Source: Flavobacterium suaedae | GTDB taxonomy: Bacteria; Bacteroidota; Bacteroidia; Flavobacteriales; Flavobacteriaceae | Assembly: GCF_014642915.1 (NCBI RefSeq) | Contig: NZ_BMJE01000001.1 | Location: forward strand, 430,140-494,139 | DNA length: 64,000 nucleotides | Direction: 5' to 3' | Shown: piece by piece, positions 8,747 to 17,817 of the stretch | How the letters are laid out: each line of letters begins with the position of its first letter | Position numbering within the stretch: position 1 is the stretch's first letter | Translations under genes and position numbers: made by a program | Notes under the pieces: generated by a model | Databases searched by the model: none | What the model saw: only the letters and a program-made list of their open reading frames with translations | Told to the model about the DNA's origin: nothing

Positions 8747-11048
8747 CCCTATTATATACATTTTATTAGTAATTTTTGCCTTTGGATGTAGCAATACTAA
8801 ATATTTACCTGAAGGGGAAATGCTGTATACAGGTGCGGAAGTAAAGGTAAAAGATTCCACTTTAAGCAAAAGTGACCGAAAAGAAATGGAGCAGGAAATG
8901 GAAGACTTACTCCGCCCGAGGCCTAACCGTAAAATACTCGGGTTAAGAGCTAAACTCTATTTCTATAATATTGCGGGGGAGCCTAAAAAAAATAAAGGTT
9001 TCAGGCATTGGTTAAAAAATAAAGTTGGAGAGCCACCTGTACTTTTTAGTCAGGTAGATATGGATTATAATGCCGATTTACTGCAAAATTATGCTGAAAA
9101 TAAAGGCTATTTTAAAACCAGAACAAGTGCCGATTCTACTTCACATAATCGCAGGGCATCTGTAGATTATACTGTTACTACGGGAAAGCGCTATACAATA
9201 CGTAACGTAAACTACCCTCCTGCTGATTCTACAAAAATAGACAGTGTTATAAGTGGTTTAAAACGCTGGAGCATACTAAAATCAGGAAATCCTTATGATT
9301 TAGGAGATATAAAAGAGCAGAGAGAACAAATTGACAAAATACTTAAATATAAAGGCTATTATTACTTTAACCTTGACTATTTATTAGTACAGGTTGACAG
9401 TACAATAGGAAATAAACAGGTAGACTTGTTTTTAAAAGTAAAAGAGGAAACCCCAGAAAAGGCAAAGCAAGTTTATACTATAAATGATATTTATATTTAT
9501 CCTAACTATTCTATTAGTGATAAAGAGCAAACAATAAACCCTGATAAAGATTCTATTACAGTATATAAGGATTTTAAGATTATAGACCCTGATCACACTT
9601 TTAGACCTGTAATATATGACAGAACATTATACTTTAAAAAAGGAGACATATATAATCGTAAAGACCATAACCTTTCCTTAAACAGGCTGGTTAACTTAGG
9701 GGTGTTTAAATTTGTAAAAAACGAATTTCGTCCTGCTGATAGTACCAACACTTTAAACGCTTATTACTACCTGAGCCCCTATCCTAAAAAATCAATCAGG
9801 GTAGAACTATTAGGAAAAACAAACTCTGCAAACTATAATGGTACAGAGCTAAATGTTAACTGGAGTAATCGTAACATATTTGGTGGTGCAGAACTTTTAA
9901 CTTTAAGTGTTTTTGGTGGTATGGAAGTACAGGTAGCAGGACAAAACAAGGGGTATAATGTATACCGCGTTGGTGGGGAGGCAAGTTTAGACTGGCCTCG
10001 TTTTATAACTCCATTTAAGGTACATTCTGCAAGTGGGTTTGTACCCCACACACAAGCCAAAATAAGCTATGAATACCAAAACAGGCGTAAATTATATTCC
10101 CTAAACTCTTTTAGGGCACAGTTTGGCTATAAATGGAAAGAAAACATTAAGAAAGAGCATAACCTTAATGTGTTTGATATAAACTATGTAAGCCCTGCTA
10201 CAGTAACTGATTTGTACAGAGAACGCATAGATGGTGATCCATCATTAAAAAATGTTATTGAAAAGCAGCTTATTTTTGGACCTACCTACTCTTACAACTA
10301 TACCAATACTATGCAAGAGTACAAAAGGCATACTTTTTATTACAAAGGTTCGCTAGATCTTTCAGGAACACTTACAGGTTTACTATCAGGAGCTAATGTT
10401 AAAAAAGGTGATACAATTAGAATTTTAGATGTTCCTTTCAGTCAGTTTATCAAAATGGAACACGATTTTAGGTACTATTTAAAATTGAGTCGTAATTCTC
10501 AATTAGCCAACCGTATTATAGTGGGGGTTGGTATGCCCTATGGTAACTCAGGAGAGCTTCCCTATATAAGGCAGTTTTTCTCTGGCGGTACAAATAGCCT
10601 TCGTGGTTTCAGAGCAAGGTCTATAGGTCCCGGAACTTACAGAGATGATATTGATGAAGGTAGCTTTTTACCGGATCAATCGGGTGACTTAAAATTGGAA
10701 CTAAACACTGAATATCGCGCAACGATTTACAAAATAATTGAAGGAGCAGTTTTTGTTGATGCCGGTAATATATGGCTATGGAATGACAACAGAGATGAAG
10801 ATGGAAATATTATTAAACCTGACGGGCGCATATCTAAAGATTTTTACAAACAACTGGCTGTTGATACAGGAATAGGTTTACGGTTTGATTTTTCATTCCT
10901 TATACTGCGTACTGACCTTGCCTTCCCTATAAGAAAACCATGGTTACCTGAAGGTGACAGGTGGGTGCTTGACAGGATTAACTTTGGCAGTAGTACGTGG
11001 AGGAAAGAAAACCTTGTATTCAACTTAGCAATAGGCTATCCTTTCTAG
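8736..11048 (+). CDS. BamA/TamA-family outer-membrane barrel lipoprotein (Omp85)
   Basis: The start at 8736 gives 770 residues beginning MRNNPIIYILLVIFAFGC, a lipoprotein signal peptide with Cys 18; the longer frame from 8709 lacks a proper signal start. Two or more POTRA-like repeats follow (YTIRNVNYPPADS, YTINDIYIYPNYS). A C-terminal Omp85 barrel carries the family signature around GGTNSLRGFRARSIGPG, which contains the conserved RGF loop, and ends LAIGYPF with a terminal aromatic. It lies directly after tamB and overlaps it, so it is probably the TamA-like partner. An N-terminal lipid anchor on a TamA-like protein is common in Bacteroidetes. Confidence 0.9.
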   Translation: MRNNPIIYILLVIFAFGCSNTKYLPEGEMLYTGAEVKVKDSTLSKSDRKEMEQEMEDLLRPRPNRKILGLRAKLYFYNIAGEPKKNKGFRHWLKNKVGEPPVLFSQVDMDYNADLLQNYAENKGYFKTRTSADSTSHNRRASVDYTVTTGKRYTIRNVNYPPADSTKIDSVISGLKRWSILKSGNPYDLGDIKEQREQIDKILKYKGYYYFNLDYLLVQVDSTIGNKQVDLFLKVKEETPEKAKQVYTINDIYIYPNYSISDKEQTINPDKDSITVYKDFKIIDPDHTFRPVIYDRTLYFKKGDIYNRKDHNLSLNRLVNLGVFKFVKNEFRPADSTNTLNAYYYLSPYPKKSIRVELLGKTNSANYNGTELNVNWSNRNIFGGAELLTLSVFGGMEVQVAGQNKGYNVYRVGGEASLDWPRFITPFKVHSASGFVPHTQAKISYEYQNRRKLYSLNSFRAQFGYKWKENIKKEHNLNVFDINYVSPATVTDLYRERIDGDPSLKNVIEKQLIFGPTYSYNYTNTMQEYKRHTFYYKGSLDLSGTLTGLLSGANVKKGDTIRILDVPFSQFIKMEHDFRYYLKLSRNSQLANRIIVGVGMPYGNSGELPYIRQFFSGGTNSLRGFRARSIGPGTYRDDIDEGSFLPDQSGDLKLELNTEYRATIYKIIEGAVFVDAGNIWLWNDNRDEDGNIIKPDGRISKDFYKQLAVDTGIGLRFDFSFLILRTDLAFPIRKPWLPEGDRWVLDRINFGSSTWRKENLVFNLAIGYPF

Positions 11049-11094
11049 TTTTTTTATTAGTTTAGCGAGATGATAAATTCATCCTTATAAAATA

Positions 11095-11574
11095 ATGGCT
11101 AATATAATTACTTATTTAAAGCCTGTACCTGTAACAAAACGCATATTAGGTTTCACACTAATAATTTTTGGCTTTTTAGCTATTTTCACTAAAAGTATAG
11201 GGTTTGGTGCAGTTGCTGTAGCTTTTGGCATACACTTTTCTTCAAGCGAAGGTTCTCAAATTGATATTACAAGTAAAAAATATCGAAAAATATGGTCTAT
11301 AGCAAGTATACATATTGGTAAATGGAAGCCATGCCCTGAATTTGAATATATATCTGTTTTTAGCACTAAAGAGTCTCAGAGAGTAAATGTAGTGACTGCT
11401 ACAACTAATGTAACAAGAAGTGTAATTTTACTAAATCTGTTTTATGGTAATAAACATCAGACTGTTTATAAAACTACAAATAAAAAAGATGCTTTTAAAA
11501 TAGCTGAACATTTTAAAGTTGCATTTAATATTGATATTCTTGATGCTACAGGAACAGAAAAAGTCTGGCTTTAA
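11095..11574 (+). CDS. Small membrane protein of unknown function
   Basis: The 159-residue protein has one or two membrane helices near the N-terminus (about 15-50, ILGFTLIIFGFLAIF...GAVAVAFGIHF) and a soluble remainder with a conserved-looking ITSKKYRKIWS segment. I do not recognise a family. It lies 46 bases after the TamA-like gene and may be read from the same transcript. Its stop codon is inside the stem of the following terminator. Confidence 0.75.
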   Translation: MANIITYLKPVPVTKRILGFTLIIFGFLAIFTKSIGFGAVAVAFGIHFSSSEGSQIDITSKKYRKIWSIASIHIGKWKPCPEFEYISVFSTKESQRVNVVTATTNVTRSVILLNLFYGNKHQTVYKTTNKKDAFKIAEHFKVAFNIDILDATGTEKVWL

Positions 11575-11590
11575 AAAGCCAGACTTTTTA
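11560..11590. terminator. Bidirectional terminator overlapping two stop codons
   Basis: AGTCTGGCTT and AAGCCAGACT pair around a short loop, with a T-run on both strands. The hairpin contains the stop codon of the upstream plus gene and abuts the stop of the converging ndh gene. Confidence 0.85.
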
Positions 11591-12874
11591 AGTGCATTTG
11601 TCCTCTATAAATTCTTTATTTTTCTTATCAGGACGTATAATCATGCGTAAAGATTGGTCTTGTGCAAAATACGCTGTCATCCAGTTCCAAAAAGTTACAA
11701 TTCTGTTTCGGTAACTTATTAAGGACATTAGGTGGATAAACAACCACATTAACCAGGCTATGAAACCATTAAAGTGCATTTTGGGTTTAGGTAAATCAAC
11801 AACCGCTTTATTTTTACCAATAATAGCCATAGAGCCTTTATCATTATAATGGAAAGGAGTTAAAGTCTCCCCTTTTACCATTTTCTTGAAGTTTTTAGCT
11901 AAATGTTCTCCTTGTTGTATGGCAACCTGTGCAACCTGTGGGTGACCATGAGGAAAATCTTTATCGGTAAGCTGTATACAAGTATCGCCTATTGCATAAA
12001 TATTTTCAGTATTCGCTACTTTGTTAAACTCATCTACCATCATACGTTTACCACGTCCATAACTTTCAACAGGAATACCTTCAAAAGTTTTAGCGGAAAC
12101 TCCTGCCGCCCATATCAAATTTTTGGACTGTATGGTTTCTCCTGTTGATAGGTGAACAGTATCATCTTTATAATCGGTAACCCTTGTATTTAGTTTTATA
12201 ATAACACCAAGTTTTTTTAAAGCGTTATAAGTATCTTTTTGCGATTTCTCACTCATAGGGCTTAATAACTGAGAACCGCCATCAACCAAATAAATATTAC
12301 TAACACTGGTAGCTAATTCAGGATATTCTTTTCTTAAAGCTCCTTTACGCATCTCAGCAAACATACCTGAAAGCTCTACCCCTGTTGGTCCCCCTCCTGC
12401 TATTACTATGTTTAAGTACTTTCTGCGCTCACGCATGTCTTTACATATAGCGGCTTTTTCTGTACGTTGTAATAGCACGTTACGCATCTCAATAGCATCA
12501 TTAAGCGTTTTCATCGGTATGGCATTATTTTTAACGTTTTCCATACCAAAATAGTTGGTCTCTGCACCTGTAGCAAAAATAAGAGTATCGTATGTCAGCT
12601 CACCATTATTAAGTACTATTTTATTCTCTTCAGGTTTTACTGATAGTAATTCTCCTAAACGAAATTGTATATTATCTTTAGTTCGGTATAATCTCCTAAA
12701 GGGATAACTAATGCTTGAAGGCTCTAAATAAGCAGTAGCAACCTGGTATATTAAGGGCGGGAAAAAATTATAATTATTTTTATCTATAAGAGTAACGCTA
12801 AAATTTTTATTTTTTGCCAGGTTTTGTGCCAAGTTAATACCTGCAAAACCACCACCTATTATTAAAACTTTCAT
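11588..12874 (-). CDS. ndh: Type II NADH:quinone oxidoreductase (NDH-2)
   Basis: The 428-residue flavoprotein begins with a FAD-binding Rossmann motif (VLIIGGGFAGINLA), with a second dinucleotide site GGGPTGVELSGMFAE near 160 for NADH. Further conserved segments are DTLIFATGAETNYFG and the C-terminal FAD contact YAIGDTC. The last 80 residues include a hydrophobic, amphipathic region (GFIAWLMWLFIHLMSLISYRNR) that binds the membrane in this family. It oxidises NADH and reduces menaquinone without pumping protons. It stands alone, converging on the preceding gene. The length and architecture are normal. Confidence 0.92.
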   Translation of the reverse strand: MKVLIIGGGFAGINLAQNLAKNKNFSVTLIDKNNYNFFPPLIYQVATAYLEPSSISYPFRRLYRTKDNIQFRLGELLSVKPEENKIVLNNGELTYDTLIFATGAETNYFGMENVKNNAIPMKTLNDAIEMRNVLLQRTEKAAICKDMRERRKYLNIVIAGGGPTGVELSGMFAEMRKGALRKEYPELATSVSNIYLVDGGSQLLSPMSEKSQKDTYNALKKLGVIIKLNTRVTDYKDDTVHLSTGETIQSKNLIWAAGVSAKTFEGIPVESYGRGKRMMVDEFNKVANTENIYAIGDTCIQLTDKDFPHGHPQVAQVAIQQGEHLAKNFKKMVKGETLTPFHYNDKGSMAIIGKNKAVVDLPKPKMHFNGFIAWLMWLFIHLMSLISYRNRIVTFWNWMTAYFAQDQSLRMIIRPDKKNKEFIEDKCT

Positions 12875-13078
12875 GAAAATTTCTTTTTAGTTTTTGCTGT
12901 TCCCTTTGTAGGAAATTTTACTATAAAGTTAACCAATTTGGTACGAATTGCCAATGTATAAGTAGCTGTATAATCAGTTTTTAGGAAAGAATTAGCAATT
13001 TATAATTTGGTTGTATAATATATTGCCGAATACTTATAGCATAATGTTAATGTAATAGTTTTTATGTAGTGCTATTCT

Positions 13079-13086
13079 TATTTTTA
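13079..13086 (+). promoter_or_regulatory. Candidate -7 box for the YihY-family gene
   Basis: TATTTTTA is one base from TAnnTTTG and lies 22 bases before the ATG at 13109. The 234-base gap between the divergent ndh and this gene holds no other structure I can support. Confidence 0.35.
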
Positions 13087-13108
13087 TGTTTAAACTAAAC
13101 GGTTATAT

Positions 13109-14083
13109 ATGTATATTTTTAGTAAAAAGTTTGTAAAGGACAGTATCACTATATTAAAAGATGCAGGCTCAGGTTTTATGAAGGATAAAGGTTTAAAACT
13201 CAGCGCATCATTATCATACTATACAGTCTTTTCTATGGCTCCCTTATTATTACTGGTTATATCACTGGTAGGCTTCTTTTTTGGAGATGAAGCCATTGAG
13301 GGAAGAGTTTTTGCAGAGATAAATGGTTTAATAGGAGATTCAGCAGCATCTCAGGTACAGGAAACCATTACAAATATGAAATTATCAGGGGAAACAAATC
13401 TTTCGCTTATTATTGGTATTATAACACTAATTATTACTGCCACCACTGTATTTAATGAAATTCAGGATTCTATTAATATGATATGGCGACTGAAGGTTAA
13501 ACCTAAGCGAGGTTGGTTAAAACTTTTAAAAGACAGACTTCAATCAGGTTCTGTAATAATAGGTTTAGGGTTTTTACTTATTGTTACTTTAATAGTAAAC
13601 GGTGTATTACTGGCAATGGGAGATGCACTTAAAGATTACTTCCCTCAAATAACCATAGCACTTATGGACGTTATAAATATTGCATTAAACTTTTTAGTAA
13701 TAACCGTACTTTTTGGAGTTATATTTAAAGTATTACCAGATGCTAAAATAGCCTGGAAGGATGTAAGAGCCGGAGCACTTTTTACGGCATGCCTATTTAT
13801 GCTGGGGCGTTATTTAATTAACCTGTACATACAAACTACAGGCGCAGGTTCACCTTATGGAGCAGCAGGCTCTATAATAGTTATATTACTGTGGGTGTAT
13901 TTTACAGCTGCTATTTTATATTTTGGTGCCGAGTTTACCCGTGCTTATGCTAATTTTATTGGTGCTAAGGTACGACCATCACAATATGCTGTATATGTAG
14001 AGCAACGTGAAATAGAAAAGCATGTTGATTGTTTGCCTAAACGCTGTGATGAAGAAAAAAATAATGTTACTATAGATGATTGA
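13109..14083 (+). CDS. YihY/BrkB-family inner-membrane protein
   Basis: The 324-residue protein has about six membrane helices. The family pattern is clear: KGLKLSASLSYYTVFSMAPLLLL near the start, a middle IQDSINMIWRLKVKPKRGW segment, and GSPYGAAGSIIVILLWVYFTAAILYFGAEFTRAYA near the end. The family is widespread and often annotated as a ribonuclease BN homologue by historical mistake. The transport or other role is not established. The C-terminal tail is soluble and charged. It stands as a single gene closed by a strong terminator. Confidence 0.88.
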   Translation: MYIFSKKFVKDSITILKDAGSGFMKDKGLKLSASLSYYTVFSMAPLLLLVISLVGFFFGDEAIEGRVFAEINGLIGDSAASQVQETITNMKLSGETNLSLIIGIITLIITATTVFNEIQDSINMIWRLKVKPKRGWLKLLKDRLQSGSVIIGLGFLLIVTLIVNGVLLAMGDALKDYFPQITIALMDVINIALNFLVITVLFGVIFKVLPDAKIAWKDVRAGALFTACLFMLGRYLINLYIQTTGAGSPYGAAGSIIVILLWVYFTAAILYFGAEFTRAYANFIGAKVRPSQYAVYVEQREIEKHVDCLPKRCDEEKNNVTIDD

Positions 14084-14105
14084 TAGTTAGCAAGATGTTT
14101 TTATG

Positions 14106-14145
14106 AAAAAAAGCTCCTCTAATAATTAATTAAGAGGAGCTTTTA
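14106..14145 (+). terminator. Hairpin terminator after the YihY-family gene
   Basis: AAAAGCTCCTCT pairs with AGAGGAGCTTTT around a 12-base A/T loop, followed by TTTT. Confidence 0.85.
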
Positions 14146-14193
14146 GCATTAATAAATAACTAAACGGGGGGGATAGTTATACTTTTATGTATA

Positions 14194-14703
14194 TTACTCT
14201 ACATTCAATTTTCCTTCTACGCCTATATCTGCTTTTTTACCTGTAACAGCCGAAGCTGCCATTTTTAGCATTGCAATCATCTTACCGTTTTTAGTATCCC
14301 AGTAATAAGCATCTTTAGGTATTACTTTAATAACTGTAGCATTAGGGTCTTTTTTACCTTCTTCAAACCATGCTTTGGCAACAGGTTTCCAAATATCATC
14401 TACATGAGACTGGTCTGTGTATATTACAGCTTCTCCCAATAATGAAAGATATTTTGCACCTGAATTTTCAGCAAATATAAGCTGAACTTCGTTATCATGC
14501 TTAATTTCAAAGTTTTTATTACTCTCTGCCGAACTTATAAACCACAGATTACCATTATCATCTACTTCACTAACGGCCATAGGGCGTGTTGGTACTGGTC
14601 TTACAGAAAGTTCTGTACAAAACATACAGGTTTTAATATCTTTTGCCATGTCTTTCACTTTGGCAATTGCTTCTTCACTAAATAAATCTTTATGATTTCC
14701 CAT
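14194..14703 (-). CDS. Pyridoxamine 5'-phosphate oxidase-fold general stress protein
   Basis: The 169-residue protein follows the pattern of the split-barrel flavin-binding 'general stress protein 26' group: MCTFCTEL-like start, PVPTRPMAVSEVDDNGNLWFISS, then VQLIFAENSGAKYLSLLGEAVI and KVIPKDAYYWDTKNGKM. These proteins bind FMN or related cofactors; the physiological substrate is usually unknown. It is followed upstream by a SpoIIAA-like gene with only 15 bases between them, so the two are probably one transcript. Function is a family-level call. Confidence 0.85.
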   Translation of the reverse strand: MGNHKDLFSEEAIAKVKDMAKDIKTCMFCTELSVRPVPTRPMAVSEVDDNGNLWFISSAESNKNFEIKHDNEVQLIFAENSGAKYLSLLGEAVIYTDQSHVDDIWKPVAKAWFEEGKKDPNATVIKVIPKDAYYWDTKNGKMIAMLKMAASAVTGKKADIGVEGKLNVE

Positions 14704-14718
14704 TTTTCAATTTTTTAA

Positions 14719-15090
14719 TTAAACATTTACTTTTCCTGAAACCCAATTCACCGCATCGTTATAATCAGATGTATGATATCCTTTAAACTCACCCGGCATT
14801 ACTTTACTAAAACCATCAGTAAAATCAATAACAGTATCAGAGTCAGACACTATAGCTACACGGTTCCATTTGGTTATATTTTCTATACCTAAAAGTACAT
14901 CCTGTAACCAGGCTCCAACACTAAAATCTTTTGGTGAATTTTCTAAAAGCAATAAGTAGTTCAGTTCACCTGTCCTCTCAACAAGTTCCTTTACATGCTT
15001 TTTAACCAGTTCAAAGTCTTTACTGGTTACCTCGCCCTGAGAGCGGAAGCCTACCATATTTTCGGGTAAATTATTAATATAAGTTATCAT
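14719..15090 (-). CDS. SpoIIAA/STAS-like protein
   Basis: The 123-residue protein has the alternating strand/helix pattern of the STAS-like 'SpoIIAA-like' family: a first strand MVGFRSQGEVTSKDF, a central LLLLENSPKDFSVGAWLQD, and KWNRVAIVSDSDTVIDFTDGFSKVMPGEFKGYHTSDYNDAVNWV. These small cytosolic proteins are associated with stress responses; the biochemical role is unclear. It is the first gene of a two-gene operon with the PPOX-fold protein. Confidence 0.75.
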   Translation of the reverse strand: MITYINNLPENMVGFRSQGEVTSKDFELVKKHVKELVERTGELNYLLLLENSPKDFSVGAWLQDVLLGIENITKWNRVAIVSDSDTVIDFTDGFSKVMPGEFKGYHTSDYNDAVNWVSGKVNV

Positions 15091-15171
15091 AAGGTTATTA
15101 GGTTTTTACCAAATTTACCCTTATTATACCTTAATATGTGTTATAGGTATTATAATAAATATCCAAATTTA

Positions 15172-15669
15172 TTATAAAGCAAGATTTTTCTCCAGTATAA
15201 AATCCTCCATTAAATAACCTCTGCCTATATCAATATCTTCTTCTCCTACTTTTTGAAAACCTGTTTTTTTATAAAAATGTAAGGCACTATTAAAGCGGTT
15301 TACATTTAATGTTATAATAGTATTATTCATAACCATAGCCTCTTTTTCTACAGCAGAAAGCAAAATTCTGCCTACACCTTTCCCTTGAGCATTTGGTAAA
15401 ACGTATATTTTATGAATTTTTGTTACCCCGGGTTTAGCATTTATTTCATACGATGCAAAACCATAATATTGGGTATCATCTTTCACTAATAAATACTCAT
15501 GTCCTTTCTTTACAATCTGCTCATTAATAGACTCTTTACTATACATCATAGTAAACATATATTGTAATTGTTCCGGTGAAAGAATTTCCTTATAAGTAGG
15601 CTCCCAAACCTGCTCTGCAAGTTTGTTTATTAATAAAATATCTTTTAAGCCTGCTTTAACAATTTCCAT
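15172..15669 (-). CDS. GNAT-family N-acetyltransferase
   Basis: The 165-residue protein has the acetyl-CoA binding motif A in KIHKIYVLPNAQGKGVGRIL (Q/RxxGxG/A form QGKGVG) and a late NSALHFYKKTGFQKVGEE segment typical of GNAT motif B. The substrate cannot be told from sequence. It is a single gene, separated by 81 bases from the operon downstream on the same strand. Confidence 0.88.
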   Translation of the reverse strand: MEIVKAGLKDILLINKLAEQVWEPTYKEILSPEQLQYMFTMMYSKESINEQIVKKGHEYLLVKDDTQYYGFASYEINAKPGVTKIHKIYVLPNAQGKGVGRILLSAVEKEAMVMNNTIITLNVNRFNSALHFYKKTGFQKVGEEDIDIGRGYLMEDFILEKNLAL

Positions 15670-15816
15670 AAGTTAGTATATTTGGTGTAAAGTCTTTTAT
15701 TTACAAGTTGTTTTATACAAGGTAAAATTACTAAAAAATTATTGGCACAGTAATTGGTTAATCTTAAACAGATAATAAAAAATAATTAATTCAGGGCATT
15801 TAAAAATTACCAGACG

Positions 15817-16980
15817 ATGAAAACGAAAATGAAATATATTGCCTTATTTGCTTTACTTTTTGTAAATCAAATTTTTGCCCAGGATGTAACTACAGTCACT
15901 GCCAATAGTTATGATATTAGCGATAATCTGGACTTAAAAGCTGTAGCCTCTATTTTTGGAGAATCGAGAGACCTGGAAGATTTTGAAAAAAGACTTAACG
16001 ACCCAAACATACAAATATCTAATCTGGACCTGAATGGTGATAACAGAGTGGATTATTTAAGGGTTATAGAGGTAGTAGAAAATAACACACACCTTATTAT
16101 ACTGCAATCAGTACTGGGAATTAACCAGTTTCAGGATGTGGCAACTATTGAGGTTGAAAGAGACCGCTATAATAATGTACAAGTACAGGTAGTGGGAGAT
16201 GTATACATGTATGGTACAAATTATATATATGAACCTGTATACGTTACAAGACCACTTATATATGATGTGTTTTGGGCAAGCAGTTATCGTCCGTACTACT
16301 CACCTTGGTACTGGGGGTACTACCCTACTTATTACTCTTATTGGAACCCTTACCCGGTGTACAGATACAGAAGAAATATACACATACATATAAATAACAG
16401 AAATACTTATCATTATGTAAGTACACGAAGAAGTAGCCGTGCAGTAGCCATGCACAGTTCCAGAAGGTCTGATTACTACGAAAGAACACACCCTAACAGA
16501 TCGTTTAACAGCAGAACATCTGCTACAAACAGATATGCTTTAGTACAAAGAAGAGGTAATAATGATACAACTACCAGAGCTACCACTACAGGTACTACAA
16601 GAAACAGCTATACCACTTCGGGCAGAAACTCAAATACCACTAATAATGTTAGAAACAGTAATATCAATCATAGTAACGTTAACAGTAGTCGCAGTAATAA
16701 TTCACGCGCTACTACTCCTGCAAGAACAACTACCACTACAAGAAGAAGCAACACCACTACTTCAGGAAGAAACAGTAGTTTAAACAGGTCAGGCAGTTCT
16801 TCCAGACAAAATAATAACTCTTCATACTCCGGACAAAGAAGTAATACTCCAAGCAGAAATTCTAGTCCAAGTATGAGAAGCGGTTCATCAAGAAGCAGTA
16901 GTTCTTCTCCAAGAGTAAGAACAAGTACCCCTTCACCTTCAAGGTCCGGTTCAAGCACAAGAAGTTCCAGAGGTCAATAA
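15817..16980 (+). CDS. Secreted protein with Ser/Arg/Thr/Asn-rich low-complexity tail
   Basis: The 387-residue protein starts with a signal peptide (MKTKMKYIALFALLFVNQIFAQ). The folded part runs to about residue 190 and includes DLNGDNRVDYLRVIE, which resembles a calcium-binding EF-hand/dockerin loop, followed by a Tyr/Trp-rich WYWGYYPTYYSYW segment. The remaining 190 residues are almost only S, R, T, N and G (positions 16430-16975). Such tails are basic, disordered and likely to bind surface polymers or nucleic acid. Antisense frames are open through this stretch because of the composition. I know similar proteins only as hypothetical envelope proteins of flavobacteria. Confidence 0.8.
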   Translation: MKTKMKYIALFALLFVNQIFAQDVTTVTANSYDISDNLDLKAVASIFGESRDLEDFEKRLNDPNIQISNLDLNGDNRVDYLRVIEVVENNTHLIILQSVLGINQFQDVATIEVERDRYNNVQVQVVGDVYMYGTNYIYEPVYVTRPLIYDVFWASSYRPYYSPWYWGYYPTYYSYWNPYPVYRYRRNIHIHINNRNTYHYVSTRRSSRAVAMHSSRRSDYYERTHPNRSFNSRTSATNRYALVQRRGNNDTTTRATTTGTTRNSYTTSGRNSNTTNNVRNSNINHSNVNSSRSNNSRATTPARTTTTTRRSNTTTSGRNSSLNRSGSSSRQNNNSSYSGQRSNTPSRNSSPSMRSGSSRSSSSSPRVRTSTPSPSRSGSSTRSSRGQ

Positions 16981-17009
16981 TTTTATAATAGTTTCTTTTG
17001 TTTTGTTTT

Positions 17010-17041
17010 AAAAAAGCACTGTGTATTTACAGTGCTTTTTT
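17010..17041 (+). terminator. Hairpin terminator
   Basis: AAAAAGCACTGT pairs with ACAGTGCTTTTT around a six-base loop and is followed by T. It closes the low-complexity protein gene. Confidence 0.85.
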
Positions 17042-17118
17042 CATTTACATACTATTCACTTAACAAACATTAGCAGAACTTTAATAGTGCATTATAAAGT
17101 GTTGATTAATAGTATAAC

Positions 17119-17126
17119 TAAATTTG
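17119..17126 (+). promoter_or_regulatory. Candidate -7 box for the PfpI-family gene
   Basis: TAAATTTG fits TAnnTTTG exactly and lies 35 bases before the ATG at 17162. Confidence 0.45.
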
Positions 17127-17161
17127 AAGTAAATAAATTACAAACCAAAAAAAATAAAATT

Positions 17162-17710
17162 ATGAACAAGAAGGTAGCAATTTTAGCAACTAACGGATTT
17201 GAAGAAAGTGAATTAAGCTCTCCTAAAGAAGCAATAGAAAAACAAGGCTGGACAGCACATATTATAAGCCCGGAAAGCGGATCTATTAAATCATGGTCTG
17301 GTACTGACTGGAGTAAAAGCTATGATGTAGATAAAACACTAGACGAAGTATCATCTTCTCAGTATCATGCACTTGTAGTACCTGGAGGCGTAATTAATCC
17401 TGACAAGTTAAGAAGAGACGAAAAAGCAATAAGCTTTGTTAGAGACTTTTTTAAAGAAAAGAAACCTGTAGCTGCTATATGCCACGGTCCTCAAATTCTT
17501 ATCAATGCAGAAGTTGTAGAGGGCAGAGAGCTTACATCTTTCCCTTCAATCAGAAAAGATTTAGAAAATGCAGGAGCTAAATGGGTTGATAAAGAAGTTG
17601 TAGTAGATAATGGTTTTGTAACCAGCCGTACACCGGACGATCTTCCTGCTTTTAATGATAAGCTTATTGAAGAAATTAAAGAAGGTAAACATGAATTACA
17701 AACAGCATAG
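17162..17710 (+). CDS. DJ-1/PfpI-family protein (YraA/YhbO-like)
   Basis: Starting at the ATG at 17162 gives 182 residues; the longer frame upstream runs through the promoter and terminator and is not coding. The nucleophile Cys lies in VAAICHGPQILI near residue 106, with an acidic residue in FEESEL near 15, as in this superfamily. Related proteins act as deglycases, chaperones or stress proteins; which activity applies here cannot be seen. The gene is alone and closed by a 34-base perfect palindrome terminator. Confidence 0.9.
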   Translation: MNKKVAILATNGFEESELSSPKEAIEKQGWTAHIISPESGSIKSWSGTDWSKSYDVDKTLDEVSSSQYHALVVPGGVINPDKLRRDEKAISFVRDFFKEKKPVAAICHGPQILINAEVVEGRELTSFPSIRKDLENAGAKWVDKEVVVDNGFVTSRTPDDLPAFNDKLIEEIKEGKHELQTA

Positions 17711-17750
17711 TTTGTAGTACTGTATAATTAAAGTTAATTATTTAACCTGG

Positions 17751-17788
17751 AAAAGCTTTTATATCAATTGATATAAAAGCTTTTTTTA
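17751..17788 (+). terminator. Terminator with perfect 34-base palindrome
   Basis: Positions 17751-17784 form a perfect inverted repeat with no loop (arms of 17 bases, AAAAGCTTTTATATCAA and its complement), then a T-run. It is a strong terminator or an extended cruciform. Confidence 0.8.
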
Positions 17789-17817
17789 TATTTATCCTTT
17801 AAACAACCCAATAAAAA

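Noticed and set aside
16668..16958. 96-residue Leu/Glu-rich minus-strand frame under the S/R-rich tail
   Set aside because: It is the complement of Ser/Arg/Thr/Asn codons, which give Leu, Glu and Val runs. Composition alone explains it.
17021..17161. Upstream extension of the PfpI-family protein
   Set aside because: It runs through the terminator of the previous gene and the -7 box; the ATG at 17162 begins the conserved fold.
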